DNA from: Gammaproteobacteria bacterium REDSEA-S15_B12
GTDB taxonomy: Bacteria > Pseudomonadota > Gammaproteobacteria > Arenicellales > UBA868
Length of the DNA: 32,780 bases
Direction: 5' to 3'
Assembly: GCA_001629395.1 (NCBI GenBank)
Contig: LUSG01000081.1
Coordinates: 1-32,780, forward strand
Part shown: positions 24,539 to 32,780 of the stretch, piece by piece
Layout of the letters: each line of letters begins with the position of its first letter
How positions within the stretch are numbered: position 1 is the first letter of the stretch
Translations under genes and position numbers: made by a program
The notes under the pieces: generated by a model
What the model was told of the DNA's origin: nothing
The model's database searches: none
Seen by the model: only the letters and a program-made list of their open reading frames with translations

Positions 24539-25531
24539 ATGACCATGACTGACGCCATCGACCATCCAGCCAGCTTTGTTTATGACCAGGCACTGATTTG
24601 GGACAACCATGCGGGATTCGAGAGTCGCCCCGATGTCGACCTGTCCCAGCTGAATCACTGGCGCGCCAGTGGTGCCAGCTTTGTCTCCGTCAATGCGGGC
24701 TACGACGTAAGACCCTGGACCAATACCATCCACACACTGGCCCATGTCCGCCGCTGGATCATGGCCCGACCCAATGACTATCTGCTGGCCAGGAACACGG
24801 CCGATATTCTGCAGGCTCGATCTGATGGCCGTCTGGCCATAGCCTTCGATATCGAGGGCATGGAAGCCCTGGATGAAAATATCGACATGATCCAGCTCTA
24901 CTACGATCTTGGTGTGCGCCAAATGCTGTTTGCCTACAATCGTAACAACAGCGCCGGCGGCGGCTGTCACGATGAGGACACAGGCCTGACACCGTTTGGT
25001 CGATCAGTTGTAGAGGAAATGAATCGCGTCGGCATGCTGGTGGATTGCTCCCACAGCGCTTACCGCACCACAATGGACGCGATGGAGCTGTCTGAATCAC
25101 CGGTTACGTTTTCTCACTCAAACCCCAAAGCACTCTGCGACCACCCGCGTAACATTACCGACGACCAGATCCGGAGTTGTGCAGCCACTGGTGGTGTGAT
25201 CGGTATCAACGGGATCGGAAAGTTTCTGGGAGATTCCATTGAGCCGGAACATTATGTCGATCACATCGCGTACACCGCCGACCTGGTTGGCGCTGGGCAT
25301 GTTGGCGTTGCTCTGGATTACAGTGATGGAAGCGACGATCTGCAAGATGCCATAACCGGGCAGTCAAACTTCTGGCCGCCTCAGTGGTACAGTGGGAAGA
25401 TGGAGTTCATGGCCCCCAACCGGTTGATTGACGTAGTTGATATTATGCTACGCCGAAATTTCTCGAGCGAAGACATTACGGGAATACTCGGTGGCAATTT
25501 TTTTGCACTCGCTCAGCGTGTCTGGGTATGA
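24539..25531 (+). CDS. Membrane dipeptidase (peptidase M19)
   Basis: The 330-residue protein is a second M19 family member, only distantly similar to the one at 12541-13536. It keeps more of the metal site: a WDNHAGF motif near the N terminus (21-27), the bridging glutamate E106 (FDIEGM), H172 (VDCSHS), H193 (FSHSNP), an arginine in DHPRN, and D in GVALDYSDG. It probably hydrolyses dipeptides or related amides in the cytosol; no signal peptide is seen. Two close ATGs exist (24539 and 24545). It diverges from hyuB, and a serine hydrolase follows 47 bases downstream. That context suggests it completes the breakdown of a cyclic amide or N-acyl/dipeptide substrate. Confidence 0.88.
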   Translation: MTMTDAIDHPASFVYDQALIWDNHAGFESRPDVDLSQLNHWRASGASFVSVNAGYDVRPWTNTIHTLAHVRRWIMARPNDYLLARNTADILQARSDGRLAIAFDIEGMEALDENIDMIQLYYDLGVRQMLFAYNRNNSAGGGCHDEDTGLTPFGRSVVEEMNRVGMLVDCSHSAYRTTMDAMELSESPVTFSHSNPKALCDHPRNITDDQIRSCAATGGVIGINGIGKFLGDSIEPEHYVDHIAYTADLVGAGHVGVALDYSDGSDDLQDAITGQSNFWPPQWYSGKMEFMAPNRLIDVVDIMLRRNFSSEDITGILGGNFFALAQRVWV

Positions 25532-25578
25532 ACTCGACTAACGCCCAGTTATTGCCTTAAACAAACCCAGAGGCCGCC

Positions 25579-26766
25579 ATGTCACAGTCAGGACTTATGC
25601 AGGGATTTCCGCCCAGCCCCGAAAACCAGGTCACAACACAAAACTGGCGAACATCACCTTTTAGCAGTTGGGCATTTCGCAACATTCGCCAACTCCTGCC
25701 AACAGCACCGATCCATGCGAGTCGGAACCACCGTTGGGAACTCTCTCGAACACCCAGGAATCTAACGGATCTGCCATTTCAAGATATCCAGGGCAGAGAA
25801 GTTACTCTGGGCAAATTTCTCATTGACAACAACGTAGACGGCTTTATCGTTTTACACAATGGTGCCGTCGTTTTTGAACATTACGATCATGGCCTGCTGC
25901 CATATTCCCCACACATCCTTTTTTCAGTTTCAAAATCAATGACGGCGATCCTGACCGGAATTTTAGTTGATAGAGGTTTTCTTGATCCCGACTCACCGAT
26001 CACTGAATACATCCCTGAAGTCAATAGCTCTGCTTATGAAACTGCTACGGTGCGCCATCTCCTGGATATGTCGGTCGGGATCTCATTTAACGAAGATTAC
26101 GAGAATGAAGCAGGCGACTTCGCACGCTACCGCATGGCAACGGGCTGGATTCCGATAACCGAACCCGGCGCCCCGGACAATCTACGATCATTTCTGCCCA
26201 CTTTAAAAAAAGAAGGCGACCACGGAGTCGCATTCCATTATGTCTCTCCCAACACTGACCTTCTGGGGTGGGTACTTGAACGCACCAGCGATCTCCCGTT
26301 TGCAGAACTTTTCAGCAGGGAAATCTGGCAACCTATGGGTGCCGAATACGATGCTTACATCAACGTCGATCGTTTGGGTGCTCCACGGTCCGCGGGTGGT
26401 ATCTGCGTCACGCTGAGAGATTTTGGTCGATTCGGACAGATGTGCCTGGACATGGGACTTGGCAATGGACAGTCAATCGTGCCGAACTGGTGGCTCAGGG
26501 ATATTCGCCAGAACGCAGATCAGGCCGTCTGGAATGCGGGCAACTTTGCGGAATTTATGCCTAACTGGCGATATCGGAGTAAATGGTACATCTCTCCAAC
26601 CGGAGTTTACGCCGGTCTGGGCGTATTCGGGCAGTTTCTCTATGTGGATCCTGCCGCAGACGTGGTTATCGCACGGTTTTCTTCCCGTCCAAAGGCACTG
26701 GACCCCACTGACAAGGATTCAAGCTACTTGGCTTACGAAACGATCTGTGAGCTGCTCAACCGTTGA
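25579..26766 (+). CDS. Serine hydrolase, beta-lactamase/NylB-like family
   Basis: The 395-residue protein belongs to the class C beta-lactamase/penicillin-binding superfamily. The nucleophile motif SVSK (116-119) lies in LFSVSKSMTAILTGILVDRG. The second element is FHYVSPNTDLLGWVLE (219-234, Tyr-x-x-x-Asn). SAGGICVTLRDFGRFGQM follows. The arrangement is closest to 6-aminohexanoate-dimer hydrolase (NylB)-like and esterase-type members. No signal peptide or lipobox is visible, so a cytosolic amidase or esterase is more likely than a cell-wall enzyme. The ATG at 25579 has AGAGG six bases upstream. It follows the M19 dipeptidase on the same strand and ends 18 bases from the convergent M20 peptidase gene. 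Confidence 0.88.
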   Translation: MSQSGLMQGFPPSPENQVTTQNWRTSPFSSWAFRNIRQLLPTAPIHASRNHRWELSRTPRNLTDLPFQDIQGREVTLGKFLIDNNVDGFIVLHNGAVVFEHYDHGLLPYSPHILFSVSKSMTAILTGILVDRGFLDPDSPITEYIPEVNSSAYETATVRHLLDMSVGISFNEDYENEAGDFARYRMATGWIPITEPGAPDNLRSFLPTLKKEGDHGVAFHYVSPNTDLLGWVLERTSDLPFAELFSREIWQPMGAEYDAYINVDRLGAPRSAGGICVTLRDFGRFGQMCLDMGLGNGQSIVPNWWLRDIRQNADQAVWNAGNFAEFMPNWRYRSKWYISPTGVYAGLGVFGQFLYVDPAADVVIARFSSRPKALDPTDKDSSYLAYETICELLNR

Positions 26767-26784
26767 CTGCGAATTACTGTGGAC

Positions 26785-28176
26785 TCAGTCCCCAGCCGGT
26801 AATTCCATCTCGCCAAGGTCCCACCAAATACCAGTCATGATCCGTAAGGCCTCGCGACTGACACTACCCAATAGATGTTCGTTAGCTGCATGTTGTGAAC
26901 AGCCGCTATAGGAATGCGGCACCCAGATTGTTGGCAGACCCAAAATCCCAGCAAATACATCGTTGGGCAATGTGCCGCCTAAATTCGGGATCACTGCAAC
27001 TTCCTTTCCAGTGGTGGCCCCGATGGATGCGATCACCCATTTCACCCAGGGATGATCAGGCTCCAGTCGGGTCGCTCTTGCTGCCTTACCTTGCGCAGAC
27101 AACTCCACGTTGCTAAACCCCCGTTCATCCAGGAACTCCCGCAGCGCGGGTAATAACTGTTCAGGGTCTGTCGGCACCACAAATCGCACCTGACAGTGGG
27201 CGAAAGCCTTTGGAGGTATCGCATTCGCTGGGCTTTGCGGGTTACCCGTTTCAAATGCGAGTACCTCGAACGAATTCCAGCCAAACAGCTGCTCGGGTGG
27301 TGTCAACCCGGGCTCTCCCCAGTGGGGATCGATGTCGGGACTGTTTTCGTCCTGGTCTACTGTTAACTCGCGCAACACACCCTGAACCGAACCCGGAATT
27401 TCATCCAGGCGCCACTGTGGGACTTTGATCTCACCGGTGGATGACGTGATTGCGGCGATTGCGTGCGCGAGAATAATCCCGGGGTTCGCCAACAACCCTC
27501 CCCAGTTACCCGAATGATGCCCACCCTCGCGGAGATCGACGCTCATAGCGAAGTTAAATGCACCCCTTGACCCCATGAAAACAGTCGGTTGCGCGGGCGC
27601 AATGCGCGGTCCATCTGATGCAATGAAGACATCCGCTGACAAACGGCCCTTGTTTACCTCACAAATCTCGCTCAATCCAATCGACCCGACTTCTTCCCCG
27701 GTCTCGATCAGTACCTTGATGTTGAACCCCAGATATCCACGACTGGCCAATACGTACCTGAGCGCAGCAAGATTGATCGTGTGCTGACCTTTGTTGTCCG
27801 CCGAGCCGCGGCCAAACCAACGATCACCATCTTGGGTCAATACCCAAGGACTCAAATCGCGCCGCCACTGATCGTCGTATCCCCGGACCACATCACCATG
27901 GCCGTAGGTCAACACCGTGGTGTATGCAGGATCCTCTTCACGATGCGCAATCAGCACTGGACCCCCTCCGGCAACTGGGTTATTTTCGATTGCGTATACG
28001 AACCCCATGTCGGCTAATTCCGCTGCGATCTCGTCTTCCAGATACCGGTGTAGATCCGCAGCTCGTTCTGGCACCTGACTCTCAGTCGGAATGCTGACCC
28101 TGCGACTGAGGTCAGAAAAAAACTGATCCTGATCGAAGTATTGCTCTATCTCTTGTATTACAGAGGCGCGAGTCAT
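26785..28176 (-). CDS. M20 family metallopeptidase (ArgE/DapE/carnosinase-like)
   Basis: The 463-residue protein has the full di-zinc set: H93 in YGHGDVV (with D95), D127 in GRGSADNKGQ, the catalytic pair E161-E162 in ETGEEVGS, D188 in ASDGP, and a C-terminal histidine in the CSQHAANEH region. A dimerisation lid domain lies between. Members hydrolyse N-acyl amino acids, dipeptides or amidated substrates in the cytosol. The ATG at 28176 gives the family N terminus; the in-frame extension to 28485 runs through the MFS gene and is rejected. It starts two bases after the MFS stop, so transport and hydrolysis are coupled. Confidence 0.92.
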   Translation of the reverse strand: MTRASVIQEIEQYFDQDQFFSDLSRRVSIPTESQVPERAADLHRYLEDEIAAELADMGFVYAIENNPVAGGGPVLIAHREEDPAYTTVLTYGHGDVVRGYDDQWRRDLSPWVLTQDGDRWFGRGSADNKGQHTINLAALRYVLASRGYLGFNIKVLIETGEEVGSIGLSEICEVNKGRLSADVFIASDGPRIAPAQPTVFMGSRGAFNFAMSVDLREGGHHSGNWGGLLANPGIILAHAIAAITSSTGEIKVPQWRLDEIPGSVQGVLRELTVDQDENSPDIDPHWGEPGLTPPEQLFGWNSFEVLAFETGNPQSPANAIPPKAFAHCQVRFVVPTDPEQLLPALREFLDERGFSNVELSAQGKAARATRLEPDHPWVKWVIASIGATTGKEVAVIPNLGGTLPNDVFAGILGLPTIWVPHSYSGCSQHAANEHLLGSVSREALRIMTGIWWDLGEMELPAGD

Positions 28177-28178
28177 GA

Positions 28179-29426
28179 TCAATTGACGGACTGACGCAAG
28201 CGATCGCCAAGTAGCGGAGTAGGCTTCAGTGCCAGAGCCATCAGGAAACCCAAAACGCTTAAACCGGTCACTACGAGAAACGCAGTATCGTAGGCACCCA
28301 TTAAATCGTAGAACCAGCCTGTTAACCACGGCCCAAGCGTAGCACCGAGAGAACCCAGAAACATGACAATCCCAAAAATCACACCGTGGGCGCGCGTTCC
28401 AAAATATTCGGCAACACTGGGTGAGGCAACAGCAAAAAGCCCGCCATGCGCAATGCCGTAAACGAATGCAAATGCGAATAACCATTTCGGGTCAGACAAT
28501 AGCTGAAGAAATACAATACTCAGGAACAGCAATCCAAACGCTATCAACAGCGAGCGTTTAGCACCAAAATAATCGAATCCAGCTCCCAATGTCAGTCGGC
28601 CGAGAATACTACAACCCCCGATTACCGACAGCACTATTGCTGAGGCGGCGGGTTCAAGGCCTTGATCAATCCCATGGGGAACGACATGAATGATGATTGA
28701 AAAAAGGCAGTACCAGTCTGCAAACTTCGCTATGGAGATCAACCAGAACTGGCGGGTTCGAACAGCTTGTTTCAAACTCAGGCCCGCCTCTTCGCCTCCA
28801 CCGTTCTTGGCACCCTCTTTCTGCTCCTCACCCCACGGCATGAGGCCCAGCGACTTTGGATCACGTCGCATCACTTGCGCGGCAATTACCGTCACAATCA
28901 AGGCCAATATTCCTATGAGCATCGCGGTCTCCCGCCAGCCGTAATGCAAAATGAGAAATGCGGCAATCAACGGCACTGTGAGTTGACCTATACCCGCCCC
29001 GGTCTTGACAAGCCCAGACGCCAGACCTCTTGCACGTGTATACCAACGTGCCACAGTCGACAGCATAACAACATCATGAGCAGCAATTCCTAAACCACAC
29101 AGCAGCCCATAAAACAGGTAAAGATGCCATAGAGCCGACATGCGCGACATTGAGATAAAGCCCAATGCAAATACCACCGTCGACACTGTCAGCAATATTC
29201 GGGGCCCGATCCGGTCATTGATCCGACCCATGGCAATACCCAGCAGTCCCATAACAATAAACATTGTCGAAGAAGCACCCGATATCTGAGCTCTAGACCA
29301 ACCAAACTCTTTTTCGAATTCGGGGAACAGTACACCAAAGGTGAAAAACAGACCTAAATACATCATCTGCGTCACCATACAAGCGCCAACGATGTAATGG
29401 CCGTAAAAGAATTTTGCTCGAGCCAT
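28179..29426 (-). CDS. MFS transporter, OFA/monocarboxylate-type
   Basis: A 415-residue, twelve-helix facilitator of the oxalate-formate/monocarboxylate type. The first helix and loop FYGHYIVGACMVTQMMYLG (7-25), then FTFGVLFPEFEKEFGWSRAQ (28-47), are typical. GRINDRIGPRILL forms the loop 2-3 motif, and a charged central loop (GEEQKEGAKNGGGEEAG) divides the protein. It likely imports an organic acid, an N-acyl amino acid or a small peptide in symport with protons. The ATG at 29426 is separated from the TauD gene by 107 bases, so it could have its own promoter. The M20 peptidase follows by two bases, the best clue to its substrate. Confidence 0.88.
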   Translation of the reverse strand: MARAKFFYGHYIVGACMVTQMMYLGLFFTFGVLFPEFEKEFGWSRAQISGASSTMFIVMGLLGIAMGRINDRIGPRILLTVSTVVFALGFISMSRMSALWHLYLFYGLLCGLGIAAHDVVMLSTVARWYTRARGLASGLVKTGAGIGQLTVPLIAAFLILHYGWRETAMLIGILALIVTVIAAQVMRRDPKSLGLMPWGEEQKEGAKNGGGEEAGLSLKQAVRTRQFWLISIAKFADWYCLFSIIIHVVPHGIDQGLEPAASAIVLSVIGGCSILGRLTLGAGFDYFGAKRSLLIAFGLLFLSIVFLQLLSDPKWLFAFAFVYGIAHGGLFAVASPSVAEYFGTRAHGVIFGIVMFLGSLGATLGPWLTGWFYDLMGAYDTAFLVVTGLSVLGFLMALALKPTPLLGDRLRQSVN

Positions 29427-29533
29427 CTTGGATTACCGTTTTCTTCGCTTAGATCACCAGCCAGTGGTTTTTAAAATACATCGCGTCGCACAGACTACCA
29501 TCGCTGGCACGCAGCATGCGTCACGGTAAGCCT

Positions 29534-30358
29534 CTAGTTGATCGATATCCGGTGCATCACTCGTTTGAATCCATGATAGTCATTGATTGGATTGTGCTGC
29601 GTACATCGGTTGTCCCACATGGCCATAGATCCCACAGCCCATTGGAAGCGACAAGTAAATTCCGACTGTGTCTGGTGGGCAAAAAGATAATCAAGCAGCG
29701 GCTTGCTTTCGGCTTCGGTCATATTTTTAAAATGGATCGAGTGACCATAGTTGACGAACAGCGCCTTTCTGTCAGTTTCTGGGTGAATACGCACAGCTGG
29801 GTGTTCAGCTTCTAGCACCTGCGCCGCTCCCACCGACGTATCTGTCAACCGGTGTTCCCGACTCTTCGCCGCACCTGCCTTTGCGGAACTCTGAACAACA
29901 ATCAAGCTATCCAATATATTTCTCATGCCTTCCGACAATGCCTCGTAAGCCAGGTACATGTTTGCAAATAAAGTATCACCACCCACCGGTGGGAGCTCTC
30001 GTGCCAACAACAACGCCCCTATCGGTGGCTGCTCTAAATACGTGGTATCAGAATGCCAAATTCCACCAAAATTGTGTGCTTCATGTGGCAACTTTACGAC
30101 CTGCACCACCTCGGGAAAGCCAGCTATTCCCTGAACCATTGGATACTCAACAGGAACACCGAACCGTCGGGCAAATGCCAGTTGCTCCGCAGGTTCAAGG
30201 TCTTGATTCGGAAAGAATACGACAAGGTGCTGTAACCACGCTTTTCGTATTTCCTCGATTACCTGATCTGGTAGATTGTGCCGACAGTCTACCTCATGGA
30301 TCAGAGCACCCAGGGCGGGTGAAATTGGCTCAACGCGGATATGCTGATAATCAAACAT
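29534..30358 (-). CDS. TauD/TfdA-family Fe(II)/2-oxoglutarate dioxygenase
   Basis: The 274-residue enzyme has all the family residues: H102 and D104 (IWHSDTTY), the distal H255 (CTQHNPIND) and the 2-oxoglutarate-binding R266 (FKRVMHR), numbers very near those of E. coli TauD. The N-terminal LGALIHEVD and the WDNRCTQH block are also typical. Such enzymes hydroxylate taurine, alkylsulfonates, aryloxyacetates or quaternary amines. The substrate is not readable here, and no sulfonate ABC transporter is next to it. Its ATG lies 15 bases after the class II aldolase-like gene, implying co-expression. Cytosolic. Confidence 0.92.
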   Translation of the reverse strand: MFDYQHIRVEPISPALGALIHEVDCRHNLPDQVIEEIRKAWLQHLVVFFPNQDLEPAEQLAFARRFGVPVEYPMVQGIAGFPEVVQVVKLPHEAHNFGGIWHSDTTYLEQPPIGALLLARELPPVGGDTLFANMYLAYEALSEGMRNILDSLIVVQSSAKAGAAKSREHRLTDTSVGAAQVLEAEHPAVRIHPETDRKALFVNYGHSIHFKNMTEAESKPLLDYLFAHQTQSEFTCRFQWAVGSMAMWDNRCTQHNPINDYHGFKRVMHRISIN

Positions 30359-30373
30359 CGAGACAGTTGCTGA

Positions 30374-31165
30374 TCAACCACGGAATTCCGGTTCTTCCCG
30401 ATCGAGCATTCGCCGCAATGCACTGAAGTGACGTTCTCCGATTAAAGGTAGTTCTTTACGCATCTGTTCACGAGTCGCTTCCCGCACAGAATCTGGAATT
30501 TTCCTTAATTCGGCACCCGTGGACCTTGCCAGCACCTGAAACATAGACGCTCGTTCCAGGTAATAAAGATCTGTAAACGCACGCGCAACCGATTTACCGA
30601 CGACAGTAACGCCATGGCTTGCCATGAATAGGATGTTCGCATCGCCCAGCAGGCCAGCAAGCCGATCACCTTCTTCCCTGCTAAGGGCGAGACCACTGTA
30701 TTCGTCGTCATACGCGATCCGGCCGTCGAACTGCAGGGCATTCTGTTCACACATCTCGAGGCGCCCATTTTCAAGCAAAGTCAAGGCGGTGGTATACGGC
30801 ATGTGGTTGTGCAGAACCACTGTGGCACCCGGCACATTCGTGTGAATCCTGCTATGGATGAAAAAAGCCGTGTCTTCCACCGTATTTTCGCCCTCGAGCA
30901 CGTTGCCTTCGGCGTCTGCAAGGACGAGTGACGATGCGGTAATCTCCGACCAGTGCCAGCCGTAAGGGTTGATCAAGAACCGATCTCCGCGGACCCGGCC
31001 CTCTTCGTCCGGCACGGCCATTGAAAAATGATTGTCTACACCTTCTGAAAGACCCAGACGCACAGCCCAGCGCAGTGCGACCGCTAGATCTACTCGCCCC
31101 TGCTCCAGGCTATCATCAGTTCGCAACTCATGAGTACTCTGTAACGATGCTGTTGATGCCATCAT
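30374..31165 (-). CDS. Class II aldolase/adducin family protein
   Basis: The 263-residue protein shows the class II aldolase/adducin fold: GVDNHFSMAVP (42-52), the zinc histidines H119 and H121 (LHNHMP) and H184 (MASHGVTVVG). The position equivalent to the catalytic glutamate of fuculose-phosphate aldolase (in a SEWRFH-like motif) is alanine here (DTAFFIH, A100). True phosphate-sugar aldolase activity is therefore doubtful; a decarboxylase- or epimerase-like role is possible. Two adjacent ATGs (31165, 31162) follow AGGAGACAG; the second has better spacing. The gene lies 35 bases after the TRAP permease and 15 before the TauD gene. Confidence 0.85.
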   Translation of the reverse strand: MMASTASLQSTHELRTDDSLEQGRVDLAVALRWAVRLGLSEGVDNHFSMAVPDEEGRVRGDRFLINPYGWHWSEITASSLVLADAEGNVLEGENTVEDTAFFIHSRIHTNVPGATVVLHNHMPYTTALTLLENGRLEMCEQNALQFDGRIAYDDEYSGLALSREEGDRLAGLLGDANILFMASHGVTVVGKSVARAFTDLYYLERASMFQVLARSTGAELRKIPDSVREATREQMRKELPLIGERHFSALRRMLDREEPEFRG

Positions 31166-31200
31166 CTGTCTCCTGTTGACAAATATTTTCTTTGATTAAC

Positions 31201-32780
31201 TCAAAAGTGAAGCGAAATATCACGATGGCCCGAAGTACACGCCGCAACATACAACGCTTCGGTCTTCGCTAGCCGTTTCTGTAGGCGCAACCCGATAGTG
31301 CCGCGGATAGCCTGTTCATATATCTTCATATCGGGCAACAGTTCGGTCATAGCCCGTTCCCTCCAAAGACGCTGCTCACGGTATATCACCCCCGCATTGT
31401 CTAAGTGGGAAATCGCTTTATCTAGTTTTGGCTTTTTCTTGCTCAGTGCACGTCTTGCTTTACTGATTTGCGATTTGATTTTACTGGCCCCTTTGATTGA
31501 CCCAAATTGCTTGGCAAGAGACTTAAGCGGGTCGATCATATCCTCTGGGCTAGCGCCATTTACAATTTGATTGTGCAGGCCTGTCAACTCGCTCTCAAGC
31601 TTGTTAAAGTCGTCCGTTGCTTCGAAAAGTTCAATTAGATCCGTCACGGGAGAATAGGCACTGTCAACAGTCCGACGATATTTTTTTCGCGCTGTTAGCT
31701 CTGCTTTAGTCAGAACCGAAAATTCTTTATGAACCTGAGCCCAGTCTGCCGGTATCTGTGAAATTAATTCCTGTTTCTCCTGTTTAAGCACCGAGATCCG
31801 CGCATCTAACTCGCTTTTCTGAGCCGCATCTTCGTTCGGATCTAGTCGCTTGTTGACGACAATCAATTCGTCAATTTCTTCGTTAAGTTTACGAGTATTG
31901 TTTTCGATCCTGCGAACCTTACGATGTATGGGACGATACGCGACCGCGTTATCCATAACACTTGCCTCTGCACGAAATACTTCATCGAGCAAAGGAATTG
32001 CATTATCAGCATGGTCGAAACTCTTTTCAATCGCAGCTGATAATTTCTTCGGTAGATAGCTCATGTCGAGACTGCGTGCTGTCTCAACCGACTGAAGAAT
32101 TATCGCACTATTACCGCTAAATTTGTCGTTAACATATTCTTCAATGCAATATTGCAGTTTTGGGTTGCGGGGTGGCGGCGCTGTGGGTGAGGTCATCGAC
32201 ACTCGGTTAGGCAGATAATTTACCAAGCTCGGATTTGCAGCCACAATGCCTATAGCGACGAGCTGTAGAATAATAAAGGCGATAACACCTTTATACATTT
32301 CGATCGTTTTTACGATCGCTGGCGCCACACCTCTTAAGTAAAACAAAGCAAAGCCGAATGGCGGTGTCAGAAAAGAAGTCTGCACATTCAATCCGATCAT
32401 CACACCCAACCACACCGCAGTAACATTAGCGGACGGATCGGTCAAAAGTATGGGGGCAATAATTGGAACGACGACCACTGCGATTTCGATGAAGTCAAGA
32501 AAAAATCCCAGAATAAAAATTACCGCCATCACGATAATGAATTTGGCCCAGAATCCGCCAGGCATGCCGTTCAAGAAATCGCGTACCAGGTCCTCACCGC
32601 CAAATGCCCTGAACGCTGCTGTCAACATCGCGGCACCAAGAAGGATGATGAACACCAGCGAAGTCGTCTTGGCCGTCTCAACCATCACACCCTGAAGCGT
32701 GTTGTCTATCTTGTAAGCACGCCAAGCACTCCAGAACAATGCATAAAGTAGCCCAGCAGTCGCAATTCCAGCTATTGCAA
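31201..32780 (-). CDS. TRAP transporter large permease (DctM-type) with long C-terminal coiled-coil tail, 5' part outside window
   Basis: The frame stays open to the right edge, so only the last 525 or so residues are seen; a TTG at 32739 is internal, not a start. The first 190 residues hold the final DctM helices, with FILGFFLDFIEIAVVVVPI and GLNVQTSFLTPPFGFALFYLRG, typical of TRAP large subunits that import carboxylates driven by a sodium gradient with a periplasmic binding protein. After NYLPNRV comes a hydrophilic tail of about 330 residues, starting with a proline-rich TSPTAPPPRNP. It is rich in Lys/Glu/Arg heptad-like helices (RRIENNTRKLNEEIDELI; LKQEKQELIS; KIKSQISKARRALSKKKPK). Standard DctM proteins end soon after the last helix. 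The tail is presumably cytosolic; its function is unknown. Confidence 0.9.
   Translation of the reverse strand, partial: AIAGIATAGLLYALFWSAWRAYKIDNTLQGVMVETAKTTSLVFIILLGAAMLTAAFRAFGGEDLVRDFLNGMPGGFWAKFIIVMAVIFILGFFLDFIEIAVVVVPIIAPILLTDPSANVTAVWLGVMIGLNVQTSFLTPPFGFALFYLRGVAPAIVKTIEMYKGVIAFIILQLVAIGIVAANPSLVNYLPNRVSMTSPTAPPPRNPKLQYCIEEYVNDKFSGNSAIILQSVETARSLDMSYLPKKLSAAIEKSFDHADNAIPLLDEVFRAEASVMDNAVAYRPIHRKVRRIENNTRKLNEEIDELIVVNKRLDPNEDAAQKSELDARISVLKQEKQELISQIPADWAQVHKEFSVLTKAELTARKKYRRTVDSAYSPVTDLIELFEATDDFNKLESELTGLHNQIVNGASPEDMIDPLKSLAKQFGSIKGASKIKSQISKARRALSKKKPKLDKAISHLDNAGVIYREQRLWRERAMTELLPDMKIYEQAIRGTIGLRLQKRLAKTEALYVAACTSGHRDISLHF

Noticed and set aside
28177-28485. An N-terminal extension of about 100 residues on the M20 peptidase frame
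   Set aside because: It lies wholly inside the MFS gene, is rich in Cys/Arg/Trp unlike a real domain, and the family N terminus begins at the ATG at 28176.
32737-32739. TTG at 32739 as the start of the TRAP permease
   Set aside because: The frame is open upstream to the window edge with typical membrane-helix sequence (AGIATAGLLYA), so the gene simply continues outside the window.

Overview
The window looks like a chromosomal segment of a heterotrophic, probably marine, gammaproteobacterium. The evidence is a housekeeping block in the order pcnB-folK-scpA-scpB-rluB (poly(A) polymerase I and RluB point to Gamma- or Betaproteobacteria), a HutZ-like protein, and a long catabolic region rich in MFS and TRAP transporters that includes a DddP-type DMSP lyase candidate. 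Genus and family cannot be decided from the sequence alone. No rRNA, CRISPR array, insertion sequence, integrase or phage gene was seen. No gene-free stretch exceeds 300 bases; the longest, 1533-1786, shows nothing beyond presumed upstream signals for the methyltransferase.

Left part (1-7.7 kb): an amidohydrolase; a NIPSNAP protein with an internal deletion; a tiny membrane protein; a bacterial SABATH-type methyltransferase paired with a HutZ-like split-barrel protein (both +); the minus-strand housekeeping operon pcnB-folK-scpA-scpB-rluB, with stop/start overlaps at three junctions; and a plus-strand tRNA-Glu(CTC).

Middle part (7.7-18 kb), all minus strand. One run is dddP-like M24 enzyme > M19 dipeptidase-like protein > conserved protein of unknown function > DUF3726 protein > Ldh-family oxidoreductase > MFS transporter. 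Upstream of it lies isocitrate-lyase/PEP-mutase-like lyase > hydroxypyruvate isomerase > MFS transporter. A PrpF-family isomerase (+) diverges from the lyase across a region holding an operator-like palindrome.

Right part (18-32.8 kb): a hydantoinase/oxoprolinase operon hyuB > hyuA (hyuA disrupted) > HemL-like aminotransferase (minus) diverges from an M19 dipeptidase and a NylB/beta-lactamase-like serine hydrolase (plus). A promoter and inverted repeat lie between them. Together these read as an amide/lactam/dipeptide degradation module. The last run (minus) is a TRAP large permease with a long coiled-coil tail (cut by the window edge) > class II aldolase/adducin protein > TauD-type dioxygenase > MFS transporter > M20 peptidase.

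Two window-wide features stand out. Three unrelated genes (NIPSNAP, scpB, hyuA) lack blocks of about 20-60 residues from conserved cores, which means either real decay or deletion errors in assembly. Also, about 25 kb of catabolic genes contain no recognisable transcription regulator.
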